A stretch of 64,000 nt of DNA. Source: Pseudomonas saxonica. GTDB taxonomy: Bacteria > Pseudomonadota > Gammaproteobacteria > Pseudomonadales > Pseudomonadaceae. The DNA lies in NCBI RefSeq assembly GCF_007858365.1, contig NZ_VFIO01000003.1:62001-126000 (forward strand), in the 5' to 3' direction. Of this stretch, positions 23,525 through 32,965 are shown piece after piece. The number at the start of each line of letters is the position of its first letter. Position 1 is the stretch's first letter. The notes under the pieces are model-generated. The model saw only the letters and a program-made list of their open reading frames with translations. It did not search any database and was not told the DNA's origin. Made by a program: the position numbers and the translations under genes.

Positions 23525-24223
23525 TCAAGCCTTGCGCGGGGCCATATAGCCCAGCCAGCGGCGCTCGGCCAGTTTGAACAGGCGCACCAGAATAAAGGTC
23601 AGGCACAGGTAGAAAATACCCGCCGTGATGTAGGCCTCAAATGGCAAGTAGTACTGCGCATTGACGGTACGTGCCGCACCCGTGATGTCGATCAGGGTGA
23701 CGATAGACGCCAGACTGGTGGTTTGCAGCATCATGATCACTTCGTTGCTGTACTGCGGCAGCGCACGGCGCATGGCCGACGGCAGCAAAATACGGCGGTA
23801 CATTTTGGAACGCGACATGCCCATCGCCTTGGCGGCTTCAATCTCGCCATGCGGCGTGGCCTTAAGGCTGCCGGCAATGATCTCGGCTGTGTAGGCGCTG
23901 GTATTGATGGCAAACGCCAGGCACGCGCAAAAGGTCGCACTCGACAGCAAGGGCCACATAAAGCTCTCGCGCACTGCTTCGAACTGAGCCAGACCGTAAT
24001 AAACCAAAAACAGCTGCACCAGCATGGGCGTGCCACGTATCACATAGGTGTAAAGCCAAGCCGGAAAATTGACCCAAGGCTGTTTGGAGACACGCATCAG
24101 CCCCAGCGGTACCGCCACCAATAGACCGAAGAACAGGGAAATCCCCAACAGCTTGAGGGTTTCCAGCAAACCACTCAGATACAGCGGCATGCTGTCCCAA
24201 ATGACGGTGTAGTCGAAGATCAT
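23525..24223 (-). CDS. aotM: Arginine/ornithine ABC transporter permease AotM
   Basis: Inner-membrane permease of the HisM/GlnP family, 232 residues with about five hydrophobic helices. The EAA loop reads EIEAAKAMGMSRSKMYRRILLPSAMRRALP, where the ATPase docks. Its ATG overlaps the end of aotQ by 4 bases (ATGA), implying translational coupling. It pairs with AotQ to form the heterodimeric channel. Confidence 0.94.
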   Translation of the reverse strand: MIFDYTVIWDSMPLYLSGLLETLKLLGISLFFGLLVAVPLGLMRVSKQPWVNFPAWLYTYVIRGTPMLVQLFLVYYGLAQFEAVRESFMWPLLSSATFCACLAFAINTSAYTAEIIAGSLKATPHGEIEAAKAMGMSRSKMYRRILLPSAMRRALPQYSNEVIMMLQTTSLASIVTLIDITGAARTVNAQYYLPFEAYITAGIFYLCLTFILVRLFKLAERRWLGYMAPRKA

Positions 24224-24909
24224 AGATCAGCCGCCTTTACGCCTACCGAGTAGCGCTTCTCAAGTTGTCGCAACGCCAGCAGCGAAACACTGGTCAACAC
24301 CAAGTACATCGCGGCGACGGCCAGAAAGAATGTGAACGGCTCACGCGTGGCATCGGCTGCCTGCTTGGCCTTGAACATCATGTCTTGCAGACCCACCACT
24401 GAAATCAGCGCTGTGGCCTTGGTCAATACCAGCCAGTTGTTGGTGAAACCCGGGATCGCCAAGCGAATCATCTGCGGGACCAACACCCGGAAAAACACTT
24501 GAAAGCTGCTCATGCCATAAGCCATGCCGGCTTCGGCCTGACCCTTGGGGATGGCCATGAAGGCGCCGCGAAAAGTCTCGGAGAGGTACGCACCAAAAAT
24601 AAAACCCAATGTGGCGATACCAGCTGCCAGCGGATTCAGATCAATGTAATCGTCGTGGCCCAGCATGGGCGCCACGTTGTTAAGCAAGTTTTGACCACCG
24701 TAAAAAATCAACAGGATCAGTACCAGATCGGGAATCCCGCGGATGACCGTTGAATACAGATCACCCAACCAGGCCAGCCAGCGCACCGGAGACAGGCGCA
24801 ACGAGACACCGATCAGACCTAGAACAATGGCCAGAGCCATGGACGACAAGGCGAGTTGAAGCGTCAGCCAAGCACCATCGAGGATGACAGGCCCGTAGCC
24901 TTTCAACAT
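24220..24909 (-). CDS. aotQ: Arginine/ornithine ABC transporter permease AotQ
   Basis: HisQ-type permease (229 residues from MLKGYGPVILDGAWLTLQLAL at 24909; the frame is open 30 codons upstream, but that part has no family character). It has about five membrane helices and the coupling loop QAEAGMAYGMSSFQVFFRVLVPQMIRLAIP. It follows aotJ after 104 bases. Together with AotM and AotP it imports arginine and ornithine. Confidence 0.93.
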   Translation of the reverse strand: MLKGYGPVILDGAWLTLQLALSSMALAIVLGLIGVSLRLSPVRWLAWLGDLYSTVIRGIPDLVLILLIFYGGQNLLNNVAPMLGHDDYIDLNPLAAGIATLGFIFGAYLSETFRGAFMAIPKGQAEAGMAYGMSSFQVFFRVLVPQMIRLAIPGFTNNWLVLTKATALISVVGLQDMMFKAKQAADATREPFTFFLAVAAMYLVLTSVSLLALRQLEKRYSVGVKAADL

Positions 24910-25013
24910 GATTCCGGCCCTCGAAAAATTAGCTCGAAAATTAAGATGAAAAAATGGCGCAAACTTCAGAAATTCTGTTGCTTGCGCCATTTCAGACAAA
25001 TTGCAGCGATGAA

Positions 25014-25796
25014 TTACTTCGCGTCAGCGCCGTAAATATCGAAGTCGAAATACTTGTCTTGAATTTGCTTGTATTTGCCGTTTGCACGTATGGCAGTGAT
25101 CGCTTCGTCGATCTTGCCTTTAAGTGCATCGCCTTTACGAACGGCGATACCTACGCCATCGCCGAAGTATTTAACGTCGGTGAACTGTGGGCCCACAAAC
25201 GCATAGCCTTTGCCTGCGTCGGTTTTCAGGAAACCGTCTTGCAACAACGTGGCGTCGGCCACTGTGCCGTCAAGGCGACCCGCCTGTACGTCCAGGTAAA
25301 CTTCGTTCTGCGAGCTGTAAGGAACAACCGTGGCGCCTTTAGGGGCCAGAACTTCCTTGGCGAAACGGTCATGGATCGAACCGCGCTGCACGCCGATTTT
25401 CTTGCCTTTGAGTTCGTCAAGGCTGTCGCTGACGACCGTGCCTTCTTTCATCACCAGACGCGCTGGGGTCAAGTAGTAACGAGTGGTGAAGTCGACCGAT
25501 TTCTTGCGGTCTTCGGTGATGGACATCGAAGACAGAATTGCGTCGATCTTGCGCACTTTGAGTGCTGGAATCAGGCCGTCGAATTCTTGCTCAACCCACA
25601 CACACTTGACTTGCATCTGCTCACACAGAGCGTTGCCGATGTCGTAGTCGAAGCCAACGATGCTGCCATCCGGCGCCTTGGAGGCAAACGGAGGGTACGC
25701 TGCTTCGATACCAATTTTCAGTGGTTTTTCATCTGCGAAAGCCTGCAGGGACAGCACGGACAGTGCCAAGGCGCCAAGAAGCACGAGTTTCTTCAT
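25014..25796 (-). CDS. aotJ: Periplasmic arginine/ornithine-binding protein AotJ
   Basis: Solute-binding protein of 260 residues with a clear signal peptide ([21 protein letters not shown], then DEKPLK). The mature protein begins with the typical [30 protein letters not shown] and belongs to the family 3 (lysine-arginine-ornithine) binding proteins. It is first in the aot operon. A Shine-Dalgarno (GGAG) precedes the ATG, and an ArgR-type half-site lies about 167-182 bases upstream. Confidence 0.96.
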   Translation of the reverse strand: MKKLVLLGALALSVLSLQAFADEKPLKIGIEAAYPPFASKAPDGSIVGFDYDIGNALCEQMQVKCVWVEQEFDGLIPALKVRKIDAILSSMSITEDRKKSVDFTTRYYLTPARLVMKEGTVVSDSLDELKGKKIGVQRGSIHDRFAKEVLAPKGATVVPYSSQNEVYLDVQAGRLDGTVADATLLQDGFLKTDAGKGYAFVGPQFTDVKYFGDGVGIAVRKGDALKGKIDEAITAIRANGKYKQIQDKYFDFDIYGADAK

Positions 25797-25962
25797 CTTA
25801 GGACTCCATCGGTAAAGGGCAATAAAGGCAGAGTGAGCGCGAGCCCAATATGCAGAGGTTGAACCGGGAATGCGGCGCCACGTCCTACTGGCGTTCTGCT
25901 GAGGTCAGCACAACAACGACGAGCGAGTGAGGGGCATTCTAACGACAGGCTTCAAGCCGTTA

Positions 25963-25978
25963 TTTCTTCAATGCGACA
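25963..25978 (-). promoter_or_regulatory. ArgR half-site upstream of aotJ
   Basis: Minus-strand TGTCGCATTGAAGAAA fits TGTCGC-N8-AA exactly. A second partial copy (TGTCGT) begins 31 bases further towards the gene. The arrangement parallels that before aruC and suggests ArgR activation of the aot operon, including argR itself. Inferred from the motif only. Confidence 0.6.
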
Positions 25979-26255
25979 ACAAATTACAGATGCACCGAGA
26001 AAGGCGACTCTAGCAATTGACAGCTCTTCAAATTCATGCAAGAGCAAAAAACATACAACCTAGGCAAGTTGCAAATAGCGGGCCTATTATTCGCAAAGCC
26101 TTCTATTCCGGCAAGTGTAGCGTTTCATCTAATCCCGTATCGCCCCTGAAACCGCTCTAAAACAGGGCTTTTGGTGTCCAAAGGCCACACATTGGGGCAG
26201 TCGGTTACACCTTCGGGTAACAGCCCAGGCGCTCAAAACGGTTAAAAAGCCCAAT

Positions 26256-26289
26256 AAAAAGCCCCTCCAGGCTGCGCCGGGAGGGGCTT
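26256..26289 (-). terminator. Terminator of acsA
   Basis: Minus-strand AAGCCCCTCC...GGAGGGGCTT stem (arms 26280-26289 and 26259-26268) followed by T residues, 18 bases beyond the acsA stop. Confidence 0.85.
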
Positions 26290-26306
26290 GATCAGATTAA
26301 AACGCG

Positions 26307-28262
26307 CTATGCGACCTTCATGCCTTTGTGGGTATCAATCAAGTGCTGCACCACACCCGGATCAGCCAAGGTGGAAATATCACCCAAACCGTCGTACTCA
26401 CCGGTGGCAATCTTGCGCAGGATTCGGCGCATGATTTTACCCGAGCGGGTTTTTGGCAAGCCCGGCGCCCATTGAATGACATCAGGCGAGGCAATCGGGC
26501 CGATTTCCTTGCGCACCCAGTTTTTCAACTCAAGACGCAAGGCTTCGGTGGGCTCTTCGCCGCCGTTAAGGGTGACGTAAACATAGATGCCCTGCCCTTT
26601 AATGTCGTGAGGCACACCGACAACCGCGGCCTCGGCAACTTTAGGGTGAGCCACCATAGCGCTTTCGATTTCCGCCGTGCCCATGCGGTGGCCGGATACG
26701 TTCAGCACGTCATCCACACGACCGGTAATCCAGTAGTAGCCATCTTCGTCACGGCGTGCGCCATCACCGGTGAAATACATGCCGCGGAAAGTCTTGAAGT
26801 AGGTGTCGACAAAGCGGTCGTGATCGCCATACAAGGTACGCGCCTGACCCGGCCATGAATCCAGAATGACCAGATTACCCTCAGCTGCGCCTTCAATCAG
26901 ATTGCCCAGATTATCGACAAGCCCCGGCACTACACCGAAGAACGGACGTGCCGCTGAACCCGGTTTTAGTGCGTGAGCGCCAGGTAACGGGCTCATCATG
27001 CAAGCGCCCGTTTCGGTCTGCCACCAGGTGTCGACGATCGGGCAACGCTCTTTACCCACGGTGGTGTAGTACCAGTTCCAGGCCTCAGGGTTGATCGGTT
27101 CGCCCACTGAACCCAGCAAGCGCAAGCTGGAACCGTCAGCGTCTTTAACGGCAGCCTGACCTTCGGCCATCATCGCGCGAATGGCCGTTGGAGCGGTATA
27201 GAGGATATTGACCTTGTGTTTGTCGACGATTTTCGACACCCGGGTGATGTCCGGATAGTTCGGCACGCCTTCAAACAGCAGCGTGGTGGCACCGTTGGCC
27301 AACGGCCCATAAACAATATAGGTGTGACCGGTCACCCAGCCCACGTCAGCCGTGCACCAAAACACCTCGCCCGGACGGTAATCGAAAACCCGCTCGTGGG
27401 TCAGCGCCGCATAAAGCAGGTAGCCGCCAGTGGTGTGCTGTACGCCTTTGGGCTTGCCCGTGGAGCCGGACGTATAAAGGATAAACAGGGCTTCTTCAGC
27501 GCCCATTTCTTTAGGGGCGCAATGCGTCGAGGCCACGGCCATCAAATCGTGGTACCAGATGTCGCGGTGCTTGTACCAGGCAATGTCACCACCGGTACGC
27601 TTGAACACGATGATTTTCTGCACGCTTGAGGTATCAGGGTTGGTCAACGCCACATCGACGTTGGCTTTGAGCGCTGTGCGCTTGCCGCCCCGCACACCTT
27701 CGTCGGCGGTGATCACCACTTTGGATTTGCAGTCAATGATCCGGCCAGCCAATGCTTCCGGCGAGAAGCCGCCAAAGACTACCGAATGAATGGCGCCGAT
27801 GCGGGTACAGGCCAGCATGGCCACCACGGCTTCGGGCACCATCGGCATATAGATCGTCACCACGTCGCCGCGGTGCACATCCTGCCCGCGCAAGGCGTTG
27901 GCCAGCTTGCACACTTCTTCGTGCAGTTCACGGTAAGTGACATTGCGCTGCTCGGAAGGGTCGTCGCCCTCCCAGATGATTGCGATTTGATCACCGCGCT
28001 CGGCGAGGTGGCGATCCAGGCAGTTGTAGGAGACGTTGAGAGTACCGTCTGCAAACCATTTGATATCGACATGATGGTCGTCAAAGGAGGTTTGCTTGAC
28101 GGTCGTGAACGGCTTGATCCAGTCGAGACGCTTGGCTTGCTCGCGCCAGAACCCGTCGGGGTTAACGACAGATTGCTGATACATCGCCTTGTAAGTCGCC
28201 TCGTCGGTCAGCGTATTGGCGGCAACATCCGGGCGTACGGGGTACAGGGAAGCGGCACTCAT
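26307..28262 (-). CDS. acsA: Acetyl-CoA synthetase
   Basis: Activates acetate to acetyl-CoA through acetyl-AMP (651 residues, full length). The ANL superfamily motifs are present: [11 protein letters not shown] for phosphate binding, the adenine/ribose region, and the C-terminal [11 protein letters not shown], whose lysine is the known acetylation site regulating the enzyme. A strong terminator follows. It is transcribed divergently from the small secreted protein genes. Just upstream of the ATG lies an AACAACAA element (see separate entry), consistent with catabolite repression by Crc/Hfq. Confidence 0.98.
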   Translation of the reverse strand: MSAASLYPVRPDVAANTLTDEATYKAMYQQSVVNPDGFWREQAKRLDWIKPFTTVKQTSFDDHHVDIKWFADGTLNVSYNCLDRHLAERGDQIAIIWEGDDPSEQRNVTYRELHEEVCKLANALRGQDVHRGDVVTIYMPMVPEAVVAMLACTRIGAIHSVVFGGFSPEALAGRIIDCKSKVVITADEGVRGGKRTALKANVDVALTNPDTSSVQKIIVFKRTGGDIAWYKHRDIWYHDLMAVASTHCAPKEMGAEEALFILYTSGSTGKPKGVQHTTGGYLLYAALTHERVFDYRPGEVFWCTADVGWVTGHTYIVYGPLANGATTLLFEGVPNYPDITRVSKIVDKHKVNILYTAPTAIRAMMAEGQAAVKDADGSSLRLLGSVGEPINPEAWNWYYTTVGKERCPIVDTWWQTETGACMMSPLPGAHALKPGSAARPFFGVVPGLVDNLGNLIEGAAEGNLVILDSWPGQARTLYGDHDRFVDTYFKTFRGMYFTGDGARRDEDGYYWITGRVDDVLNVSGHRMGTAEIESAMVAHPKVAEAAVVGVPHDIKGQGIYVYVTLNGGEEPTEALRLELKNWVRKEIGPIASPDVIQWAPGLPKTRSGKIMRRILRKIATGEYDGLGDISTLADPGVVQHLIDTHKGMKVA

Positions 28263-28677
28263 GTCTCATACCTCAATGTTTGTAGTTGTTGTTTTCCCTT
28301 GTTGTAGCCGGGCCTAGGCGCGACTTCCATTCGACGTTGGTAGTAAGAAACAGCTAGAAAACCCATAGCTTTTGTAGCGACGGCTCAAGGACGGGACTTA
28401 CAGCTGCCTGCCCTTCTGTGCCCGCCCTTAAAAACACACGCGACAAACGGTCGCCTGCCCTGATTGTTGCAAAAACCGTCAACAGTCTTTATCAAAAGAC
28501 CCTCTATATACCCGTACGGCACAGGCATAAAATTCATTTCGCCAACCAAGGCACTGCGATTAACACAAGTTACTGCCCCCACGAAGGTAAGTTTAGTCGC
28601 TCTTCCTAACTTAGTTTTACACGCAGCCTCACAAGGGTTGCGTGACCTTACTCGACCAAAATACAGGTATTGATCAA
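28263..28677. other. Divergent intergenic region acsA / small secreted protein
   Basis: 415 bases. It contains the acsA leader with the AACAACAA motif and presumably two divergent promoters. I see short open frames but none with a good start signal or coding character, and no stable long hairpin. Confidence 0.5.
28286..28293 (-). promoter_or_regulatory. Candidate Crc/Hfq catabolite-repression motif before acsA
   Basis: The acsA leader contains AACAACAA, matching the AAnAAnAA motif bound by Hfq/Crc, about 24 bases before the start codon. The motif is short, so this is a suggestion based on position and on the known catabolite control of acetate use in Pseudomonas. Confidence 0.45.
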
Positions 28678-28941
28678 ATGAAAGCGTTGTTAGTTCTGGC
28701 CCTCAGCAGTGTGTGCTTTACCGCCATGGCCGATGAAGTTAGCACTCAAGCTTCCAGCCAGCCACCTGCTGTAGAGCATTACTCTTACTCTTCGGAGCTG
28801 GACATTGCCAAAGTGATTTCCATGAGCGAAATCCCCAATGTCTGTGAAGTGGTACCGGCGCAAATGGTTTATGAAGACTCCCAAGGCATGAAACATACCC
28901 TTGAATACCGCGTAATGGGTAATGGTTGCTCCAACGGCTAA
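28678..28941 (+). CDS. Small secreted DUF2790-family protein
   Basis: An 87-residue protein with a signal peptide (MKALLVLALSSVCFTAMA, cut before DEVSTQ) and a short mature domain with two cysteines (NVCEVVPAQMVYEDSQG and EYRVMGNGCSNG) that may form a disulfide. The pattern V-C-x-V-P-x-x-M-x-Y-D/E-S-x-G is that of DUF2790 proteins, numerous in Pseudomonas and often copper- or stress-responsive; that link is from general knowledge. The frame is open 12 codons upstream; the ATG at 28678 gives the signal peptide. It is followed 88 bases later by the repeat protein on the same strand. Confidence 0.75.
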   Translation: MKALLVLALSSVCFTAMADEVSTQASSQPPAVEHYSYSSELDIAKVISMSEIPNVCEVVPAQMVYEDSQGMKHTLEYRVMGNGCSNG

Positions 28942-29029
28942 CGCCACTCTTACACACTGGTATTAATAGTTTTATATAACTAACTCGGGCGAACTCTTTA
29001 TTAAACGCCCCTTCTCAGGACATCGACAA

Positions 29030-29443
29030 ATGGATCGCTCACTGGTATTGGCCATTGGCATATCGGTATTGGCAAGTGTCGCTTTCGCGGCTCAGGGTTA
29101 CGAGAGTTTACAACGCGTGACGGTTTCACAAGACGGTACCGAATACTCCCGCAATGCCCATTATGTTGAAGACGGTTACGACAGAACCCGCTCTGCCACG
29201 TTTGCAGAGGATGGCTACGACAGCACTCGCTCTGCCAAGTTTGCAGAGGACGGTTATGACAGCACCCGCTCTGCCAAGTTTGCAGAGGATGGCTACGACA
29301 GCACCCGCTCTGCCAAGTTTGCAGAGGATGGCTACGACAGCACCCGCTCTGCCAAGTTTGCAGAGGATGGCTACGACAGCACCCGCTCTGCCAAGTTTGC
29401 AGAGGATGGTTATGACCGCACGAACGGTCATCGTTTAAGCTGA
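29030..29443 (+). CDS. Secreted tandem-repeat protein (13-residue AEDGYD repeats)
   Basis: A 137-residue protein with a signal peptide (MDRSLVLAIGISVLASVAFA, cut near AAQG). From residue 44 the mature protein is seven consecutive 13-residue units with consensus KFAEDGYDSTRSA. The first unit is diverged (HYVEDGYDRTRSA), the second begins TFAEDG, four central copies are identical, and the last reads KFAEDGYDRTNGH. I do not recognise the family. The alternation of acidic EDGYD and basic STRSAK suggests a charged fibre or cell-wall or metal interaction, but this is speculation. It sits between the DUF2790 gene and nrdB. Frames on the other strand through the same region stay open only because 39 is a multiple of three. 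Confidence 0.7.
   Translation: MDRSLVLAIGISVLASVAFAAQGYESLQRVTVSQDGTEYSRNAHYVEDGYDRTRSATFAEDGYDSTRSAKFAEDGYDSTRSAKFAEDGYDSTRSAKFAEDGYDSTRSAKFAEDGYDSTRSAKFAEDGYDRTNGHRLS
29159..29431 (+). repeat. 39-bp tandem repeat, seven units
   Basis: Seven in-frame 39-base units. The central units are almost identical at DNA level (AAGTTTGCAGAGGATGGCTA..), with only a few synonymous differences such as GGC TAC versus GGT TAT. Such near-identity points to recent expansion or slippage and to possible copy-number variation between strains. Confidence 0.95.
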
Positions 29444-29943
29444 GACCGCATCGACTGATCGCCCGGTTCAGGCCGGGCTTAGTCTGCCTTGGTGTAAAAC
29501 CCGCTCCATCCCTCTCCTGCTTCCTGCCCTCCCCCCTGCGACGCCTTCCCCACGCCCTGAAACTTTGCCGACCAAACCTTGCCAAGCCCCAGCCTTGCCG
29601 CAGGCATGTTTGAAATTAGGGCATTTCGTCGCATCGCCTCTAAAAAAACTGGCTGAAATACCCCGTACAAAAGCCGTATACTGGCGCCTTCCGAAGGGGC
29701 AGCAATATCCCTTGAGCGGGCTGTAGGCCACGCGCGTCCGGCCTTGTGGGCCGAGGTGAGATGCAACACACACAGCATCCCCTTAGCGACAGCGGGACAG
29801 CCCCCGAATAAATTCATGTTTTTGCGTGCGTACATCGCTACTGCAGCAACATTTCTTAGATCCAAGTGGCCTATGGCCGTGTGACAACCAAACATTCAGT
29901 GTTACCACACGGGCGCAGGCCCTCACGCAGGAGACGACACGTC
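29444..29943 (+). other. 500-base leader region upstream of nrdB
   Basis: A short hairpin GCCCGG/CCGGGC (29461-29478) may end the repeat-protein transcript. A possible -10 hexamer TATACT lies at 29677-29682, without a convincing -35. The remaining approximately 260 bases up to nrdB would be a long GC-rich 5' leader. I found no clear NrdR box and no recognisable riboswitch. No part of nrdA is present. Confidence 0.4.
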
Positions 29944-31191
29944 ATGCTGAGCTGGGACGAATTCGACAAAGAAGACGGCGAAGTGGCCGTTAAAGGCGCC
30001 AACGCTGGCCACGCCACTGAAGCCAACATGGACCGCCTGGACACCGCTGGTGGCGTTGCGGCTCAGGAAGCTCGTGCAGTCACTGCCAACGACTCTGAAG
30101 CAATCAAGCGTGCCAAGGCCGCCCTGGACAACCTCGACGTCGCCGAAGGTCTGGCTGAACTTGAGGGCGCCAGTGCCCGTGTAGCCGTTGACGAAAAGAT
30201 GATGATCAACTGCCGCGCCGACCTTAACCAGTTGGTCCCGTTCAAGTACGACTGGGCCTGGCAGAAGTATCTCGACGGTTGCGCAAACCACTGGATGCCG
30301 CAAGAAGTCAACATGACTGCCGATATCGCCCTCTGGAAAAACCCGGAAGGCCTGACGGACGACGAGCGACGCATCGTCATGCGTAACCTGGGCTTCTTCT
30401 CAACAGCCGACTCCCTGGTTGCCAACAACCTGGTACTGGCCGTGTACCGCCTGATTACCAACCCGGAATGCCGCCAGTACATCCTGCGCCAGGCGTTCGA
30501 AGAGGCGATTCACACCCACGCTTACCAGTACTGCATCGAATCGCTGGCCATGGATGAAGGCGAGATCTTCAACATGTACCACGAGATTCCATCGGTTGCT
30601 AAAAAAGCCACCTGGGGCCTGAAGTACACCCGTTCAATCTCCGATCCAAAATTCGAAACCGGCACCGTAGAAACCGACAAAGAGTTGCTGCGCAACCTGA
30701 TTGCCTACTACTGCGTGCTGGAAGGCATCTTCTTCTACTGCGGGTTTACCCAGATCCTTTCTATGGGTCGTCGCAACAAGATGACCGGCGTTGCAGAACA
30801 GTTCCAGTACATCCTGCGCGACGAATCCATGCACCTGAACTTCGGCATCGACGTGATCAACCAGATCAAAATCGAAAACCCGCACCTGTGGGACGCCGAA
30901 ATGAAGGAAGAAGCTTCGCAGATGATCCTGCAAGGCACCCAGCTGGAAATCGAATACGCGCGTGACACCATGCCACGCGGTGTATTGGGCATGAACGCTG
31001 CGATGATGGAGGACTACCTCAAGTTCATCGCTAACCGCCGCCTGTCGCAAATCGGCCTGAAAGAAGAATATCCAGGTACCACTAACCCATTCCCATGGAT
31101 GAGCGAAATCATGGACTTGAAGAAAGAGAAAAACTTCTTCGAGACACGGGTTATCGAATACCAGACTGGCGGCGCACTGAGCTGGGATTGA
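29944..31191 (+). CDS. nrdB: Class Ia ribonucleotide reductase beta subunit
   Basis: Small subunit carrying the diiron centre and tyrosyl radical that starts deoxyribonucleotide formation with NrdA. It has 415 residues from [13 protein letters not shown] (AGGAG 10 bases upstream). Iron ligands can be placed as D156 (STADSLV), E187 and H190 (EEAIHTHAY), and the later E in [11 protein letters not shown] and E/H in [11 protein letters not shown]. The radical tyrosine aligns with Y194. Compared with E. coli there are about 72 extra N-terminal residues, including an acidic segment, as in Pseudomonas R2 proteins. nrdA is not adjacent in this window: the upstream gene is the repeat protein and downstream is a terminator. 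Confidence 0.96.
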   Translation: MLSWDEFDKEDGEVAVKGANAGHATEANMDRLDTAGGVAAQEARAVTANDSEAIKRAKAALDNLDVAEGLAELEGASARVAVDEKMMINCRADLNQLVPFKYDWAWQKYLDGCANHWMPQEVNMTADIALWKNPEGLTDDERRIVMRNLGFFSTADSLVANNLVLAVYRLITNPECRQYILRQAFEEAIHTHAYQYCIESLAMDEGEIFNMYHEIPSVAKKATWGLKYTRSISDPKFETGTVETDKELLRNLIAYYCVLEGIFFYCGFTQILSMGRRNKMTGVAEQFQYILRDESMHLNFGIDVINQIKIENPHLWDAEMKEEASQMILQGTQLEIEYARDTMPRGVLGMNAAMMEDYLKFIANRRLSQIGLKEEYPGTTNPFPWMSEIMDLKKEKNFFETRVIEYQTGGALSWD

Positions 31192-31224
31192 TCCCTGACT
31201 CGCCTGTTCGCCGACGTTAAAAAA

Positions 31225-31250
31225 GGGTTGCCTACGGGCAGCCCTTTTTT
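31225..31250 (+). terminator. Terminator of nrdB
   Basis: GGGTTGCC (31225-31232), loop TACG, GGCAGCCC (31237-31244), then six T residues; 34 bases past the stop. Confidence 0.9.
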
Positions 31251-31442
31251 ATTGGACGCGTTTTATCGAAAACATGAATCGAAAATTTAGACCCTGACTC
31301 CAACGGCACCCCGCTTGAACCGGGGCCACGGGCAATGACTCTCCCTCAGCACTGATCAGAAAAATGAGTTTGATGAGCGCAGAAAACAACTGTATAAAAA
31401 CACAGTGTATTTTCAAGCATCGACTCAGCCCGGAGAATCCCC

Positions 31443-31760
31443 ATGCCCAACTCAGCCATGCGCAGCACATTCGAGCGCATCATCATCAATCAATTTACTG
31501 CTCTGCACTGCGCACAAGCCCGTGAAATGCTCGGTTGGACCCTCGAACAACTGAGTCAGCAATCAAAAGTTTCAGTGGCTGCCATCCAGCGCTTTGAGGC
31601 CGGAGAAGCCATACGCGATGTCACGCGCCTGGCTTTGGCATATAGCCTGGAAGCGCAAGGCCTGGTCTTCTTTCCTGGGTTCGCACCTGGCCGTGGCGGT
31701 AATATTCGAGGGACGACCCCAGACCCGATTGGCCGCGAAGACTTCGCCCTGATCGAGTAA
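31443..31760 (+). CDS. Small XRE-type helix-turn-helix regulator
   Basis: A 105-residue protein with a Cro/CI-type HTH at about residues 25-70 (AREMLGWTLEQLSQQSKVSVAAIQRFEAGEA) and a short unknown tail (FFPGFAPGRGGNIRGTTPDPIG). The DNA-binding prediction is clear; targets are unknown. A good GGAGA lies 8 bases before the ATG. It stands alone between nrdB and the convergent metallo-beta-lactamase-fold gene. There is no toxin partner next to it, so it is not obviously an antitoxin. Confidence 0.75.
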   Translation: MPNSAMRSTFERIIINQFTALHCAQAREMLGWTLEQLSQQSKVSVAAIQRFEAGEAIRDVTRLALAYSLEAQGLVFFPGFAPGRGGNIRGTTPDPIGREDFALIE

Positions 31761-31782
31761 CACCCACTACTAAACAGTGCGC

Positions 31783-32823
31783 CTACTTGACCGAGGGGCC
31801 TGTCCGGGTTTGCGCATCAAACCACCAGGCACGCCACTTGTGCGGCTGTAGCAAGTTGAAGGCCTCGCCCATCGGTGGCGTTGTAATGAGCACATTACGT
31901 TGCTCTGCCAACGCCACAATTCGATCAAATGGCTCATGCCAGGCATGAAAAGCCAAATCAAAGGTGCCGTTGTGAATCGGCAGCAACCAGCGGCCTTTGA
32001 GGTCAATGTGGGCCTGCAAACTCTGCTCAGGCTGCATATGTACGTCTGGCCAATCGAGGTTGTAGGCACCCGTTTCGATCAAGGTCAGATCAAAGGGTCC
32101 AAAACGCTCACCAATTTGTTTGAAACCGTCGAAATAACCTGAATCACCACTGAAAAAGATCCGCACATCATTGATGACTATCACCCAAGACACCCACAGG
32201 GTCTGGTTATGGTCAAACAGACCTCGCCCCGAAAAGTGTTGGCTCGGCGTCGCGATAAAGCGAATACCGTCTAACTGCGTCTCCTGCCACCAGTTTAATT
32301 GCTGAATTTTTTCACTCGCCACCCCCCACTTCTCGAGCAGGTCACCCACCCCCAGCGGCGCCAGAAAATGCCGGGTTTTGCCCGCTAACTGCAAAACTGT
32401 TTTTTGATCGAGATGGTCATAATGGTTGTGCGAAAGAATCACGGCATGCAAAGGGGGCAGCTCATCCAGACTAATGGGTGGAGCATGGAATCGCTTGGGC
32501 CCCGCCCACTGAAAAGGTGAGGCACGTTCGGCATACACCGGGTCGGTCAGCCAGAACTTGCCATTGAATTTCAGCAATATTGTTGAATGGCCAAGACGAT
32601 AAACGCTGTAATCCGCAGCCGCTTCAAGCTCTAGACGGGTTAACGGCCGCACAGGAATGGGCTCGGCTGGCCGGGTATTGGCGGGCTTATGAAATAACAA
32701 CTTCCAAAAGATAGCCAAGGTCTTGAAAAGACTGGACGCGGGCATGACTCGCTCATTTTGAAAGCGCCCTTGATGCTCCTTTGCAGGCTTAAAGCCATCA
32801 TTGTCTGACGTGCTAAATGGCAT
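31783..32823 (-). CDS. Metallo-beta-lactamase-fold hydrolase (NAPE-PLD/RomA-like)
   Basis: A 346-residue protein with the zinc motif HNHYDH (residues 132-137) in VILSHNHYDHLDQ, a second-site aspartate in FFSGDSGYF and a late histidine in LPIHNGTF. The overall pattern TDPVYAERASPFQWAGPKRF is that of the RomA/UlaG/N-acyl-phosphatidylethanolamine phospholipase D branch. The substrate is unknown; a phosphodiester or lipid is plausible. The start is taken at 32823 (MPFSTSDNDG), which has a GAGGGG Shine-Dalgarno; the frame extends 17 codons further. It is divergent from the diguanylate cyclase gene. Confidence 0.85.
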   Translation of the reverse strand: MPFSTSDNDGFKPAKEHQGRFQNERVMPASSLFKTLAIFWKLLFHKPANTRPAEPIPVRPLTRLELEAAADYSVYRLGHSTILLKFNGKFWLTDPVYAERASPFQWAGPKRFHAPPISLDELPPLHAVILSHNHYDHLDQKTVLQLAGKTRHFLAPLGVGDLLEKWGVASEKIQQLNWWQETQLDGIRFIATPSQHFSGRGLFDHNQTLWVSWVIVINDVRIFFSGDSGYFDGFKQIGERFGPFDLTLIETGAYNLDWPDVHMQPEQSLQAHIDLKGRWLLPIHNGTFDLAFHAWHEPFDRIVALAEQRNVLITTPPMGEAFNLLQPHKWRAWWFDAQTRTGPSVK

Positions 32824-32965
32824 ATGGCTACTACCCCTCGACGGAAATAATATAATTGCGCTTGCTTTTAACACCCGGGAGCGTCAATGGTGATTTCACT
32901 CCACCGGGCTAGTGCAGTAGTCGTCATAGCCAGGCTTTGAGCCTAAACATATTGCGCAGATAACT

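Larger units (their letters stand above)
25797..26306. other. aotJ-acsA intergenic region
   Basis: 510 bases. It holds the aotJ promoter/ArgR region (25963-25978 and nearby) and the acsA terminator (26256-26289). The stretch about 25985-26250 shows nothing I can assign; no convincing reading frame or RNA gene is visible. Confidence 0.6.

Noticed and set aside
22943..24124. A 393-codon open frame opposite aotM/aotO
   Set aside because: Crosses two well-supported genes on the other strand; His/Gln/Arg-rich translation typical of shadow frames.
29159..29431. Tandem repeats considered as a CRISPR array
   Set aside because: Units are directly contiguous without unique spacers and encode a protein in frame; no cas genes are present.
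29001..29585. Long minus-strand and second plus-frame ORFs through the 39-bp repeat
   Set aside because: The repeat length is a multiple of three, so any frame without a stop in one unit stays open through all. Only the plus frame at 29030 has a signal peptide and a natural start.
29444..29943. NrdR box or cobalamin riboswitch upstream of nrdB
   Set aside because: I found neither the ACAnnATATATnGTG-like NrdR pattern nor a B12-box-like sequence.
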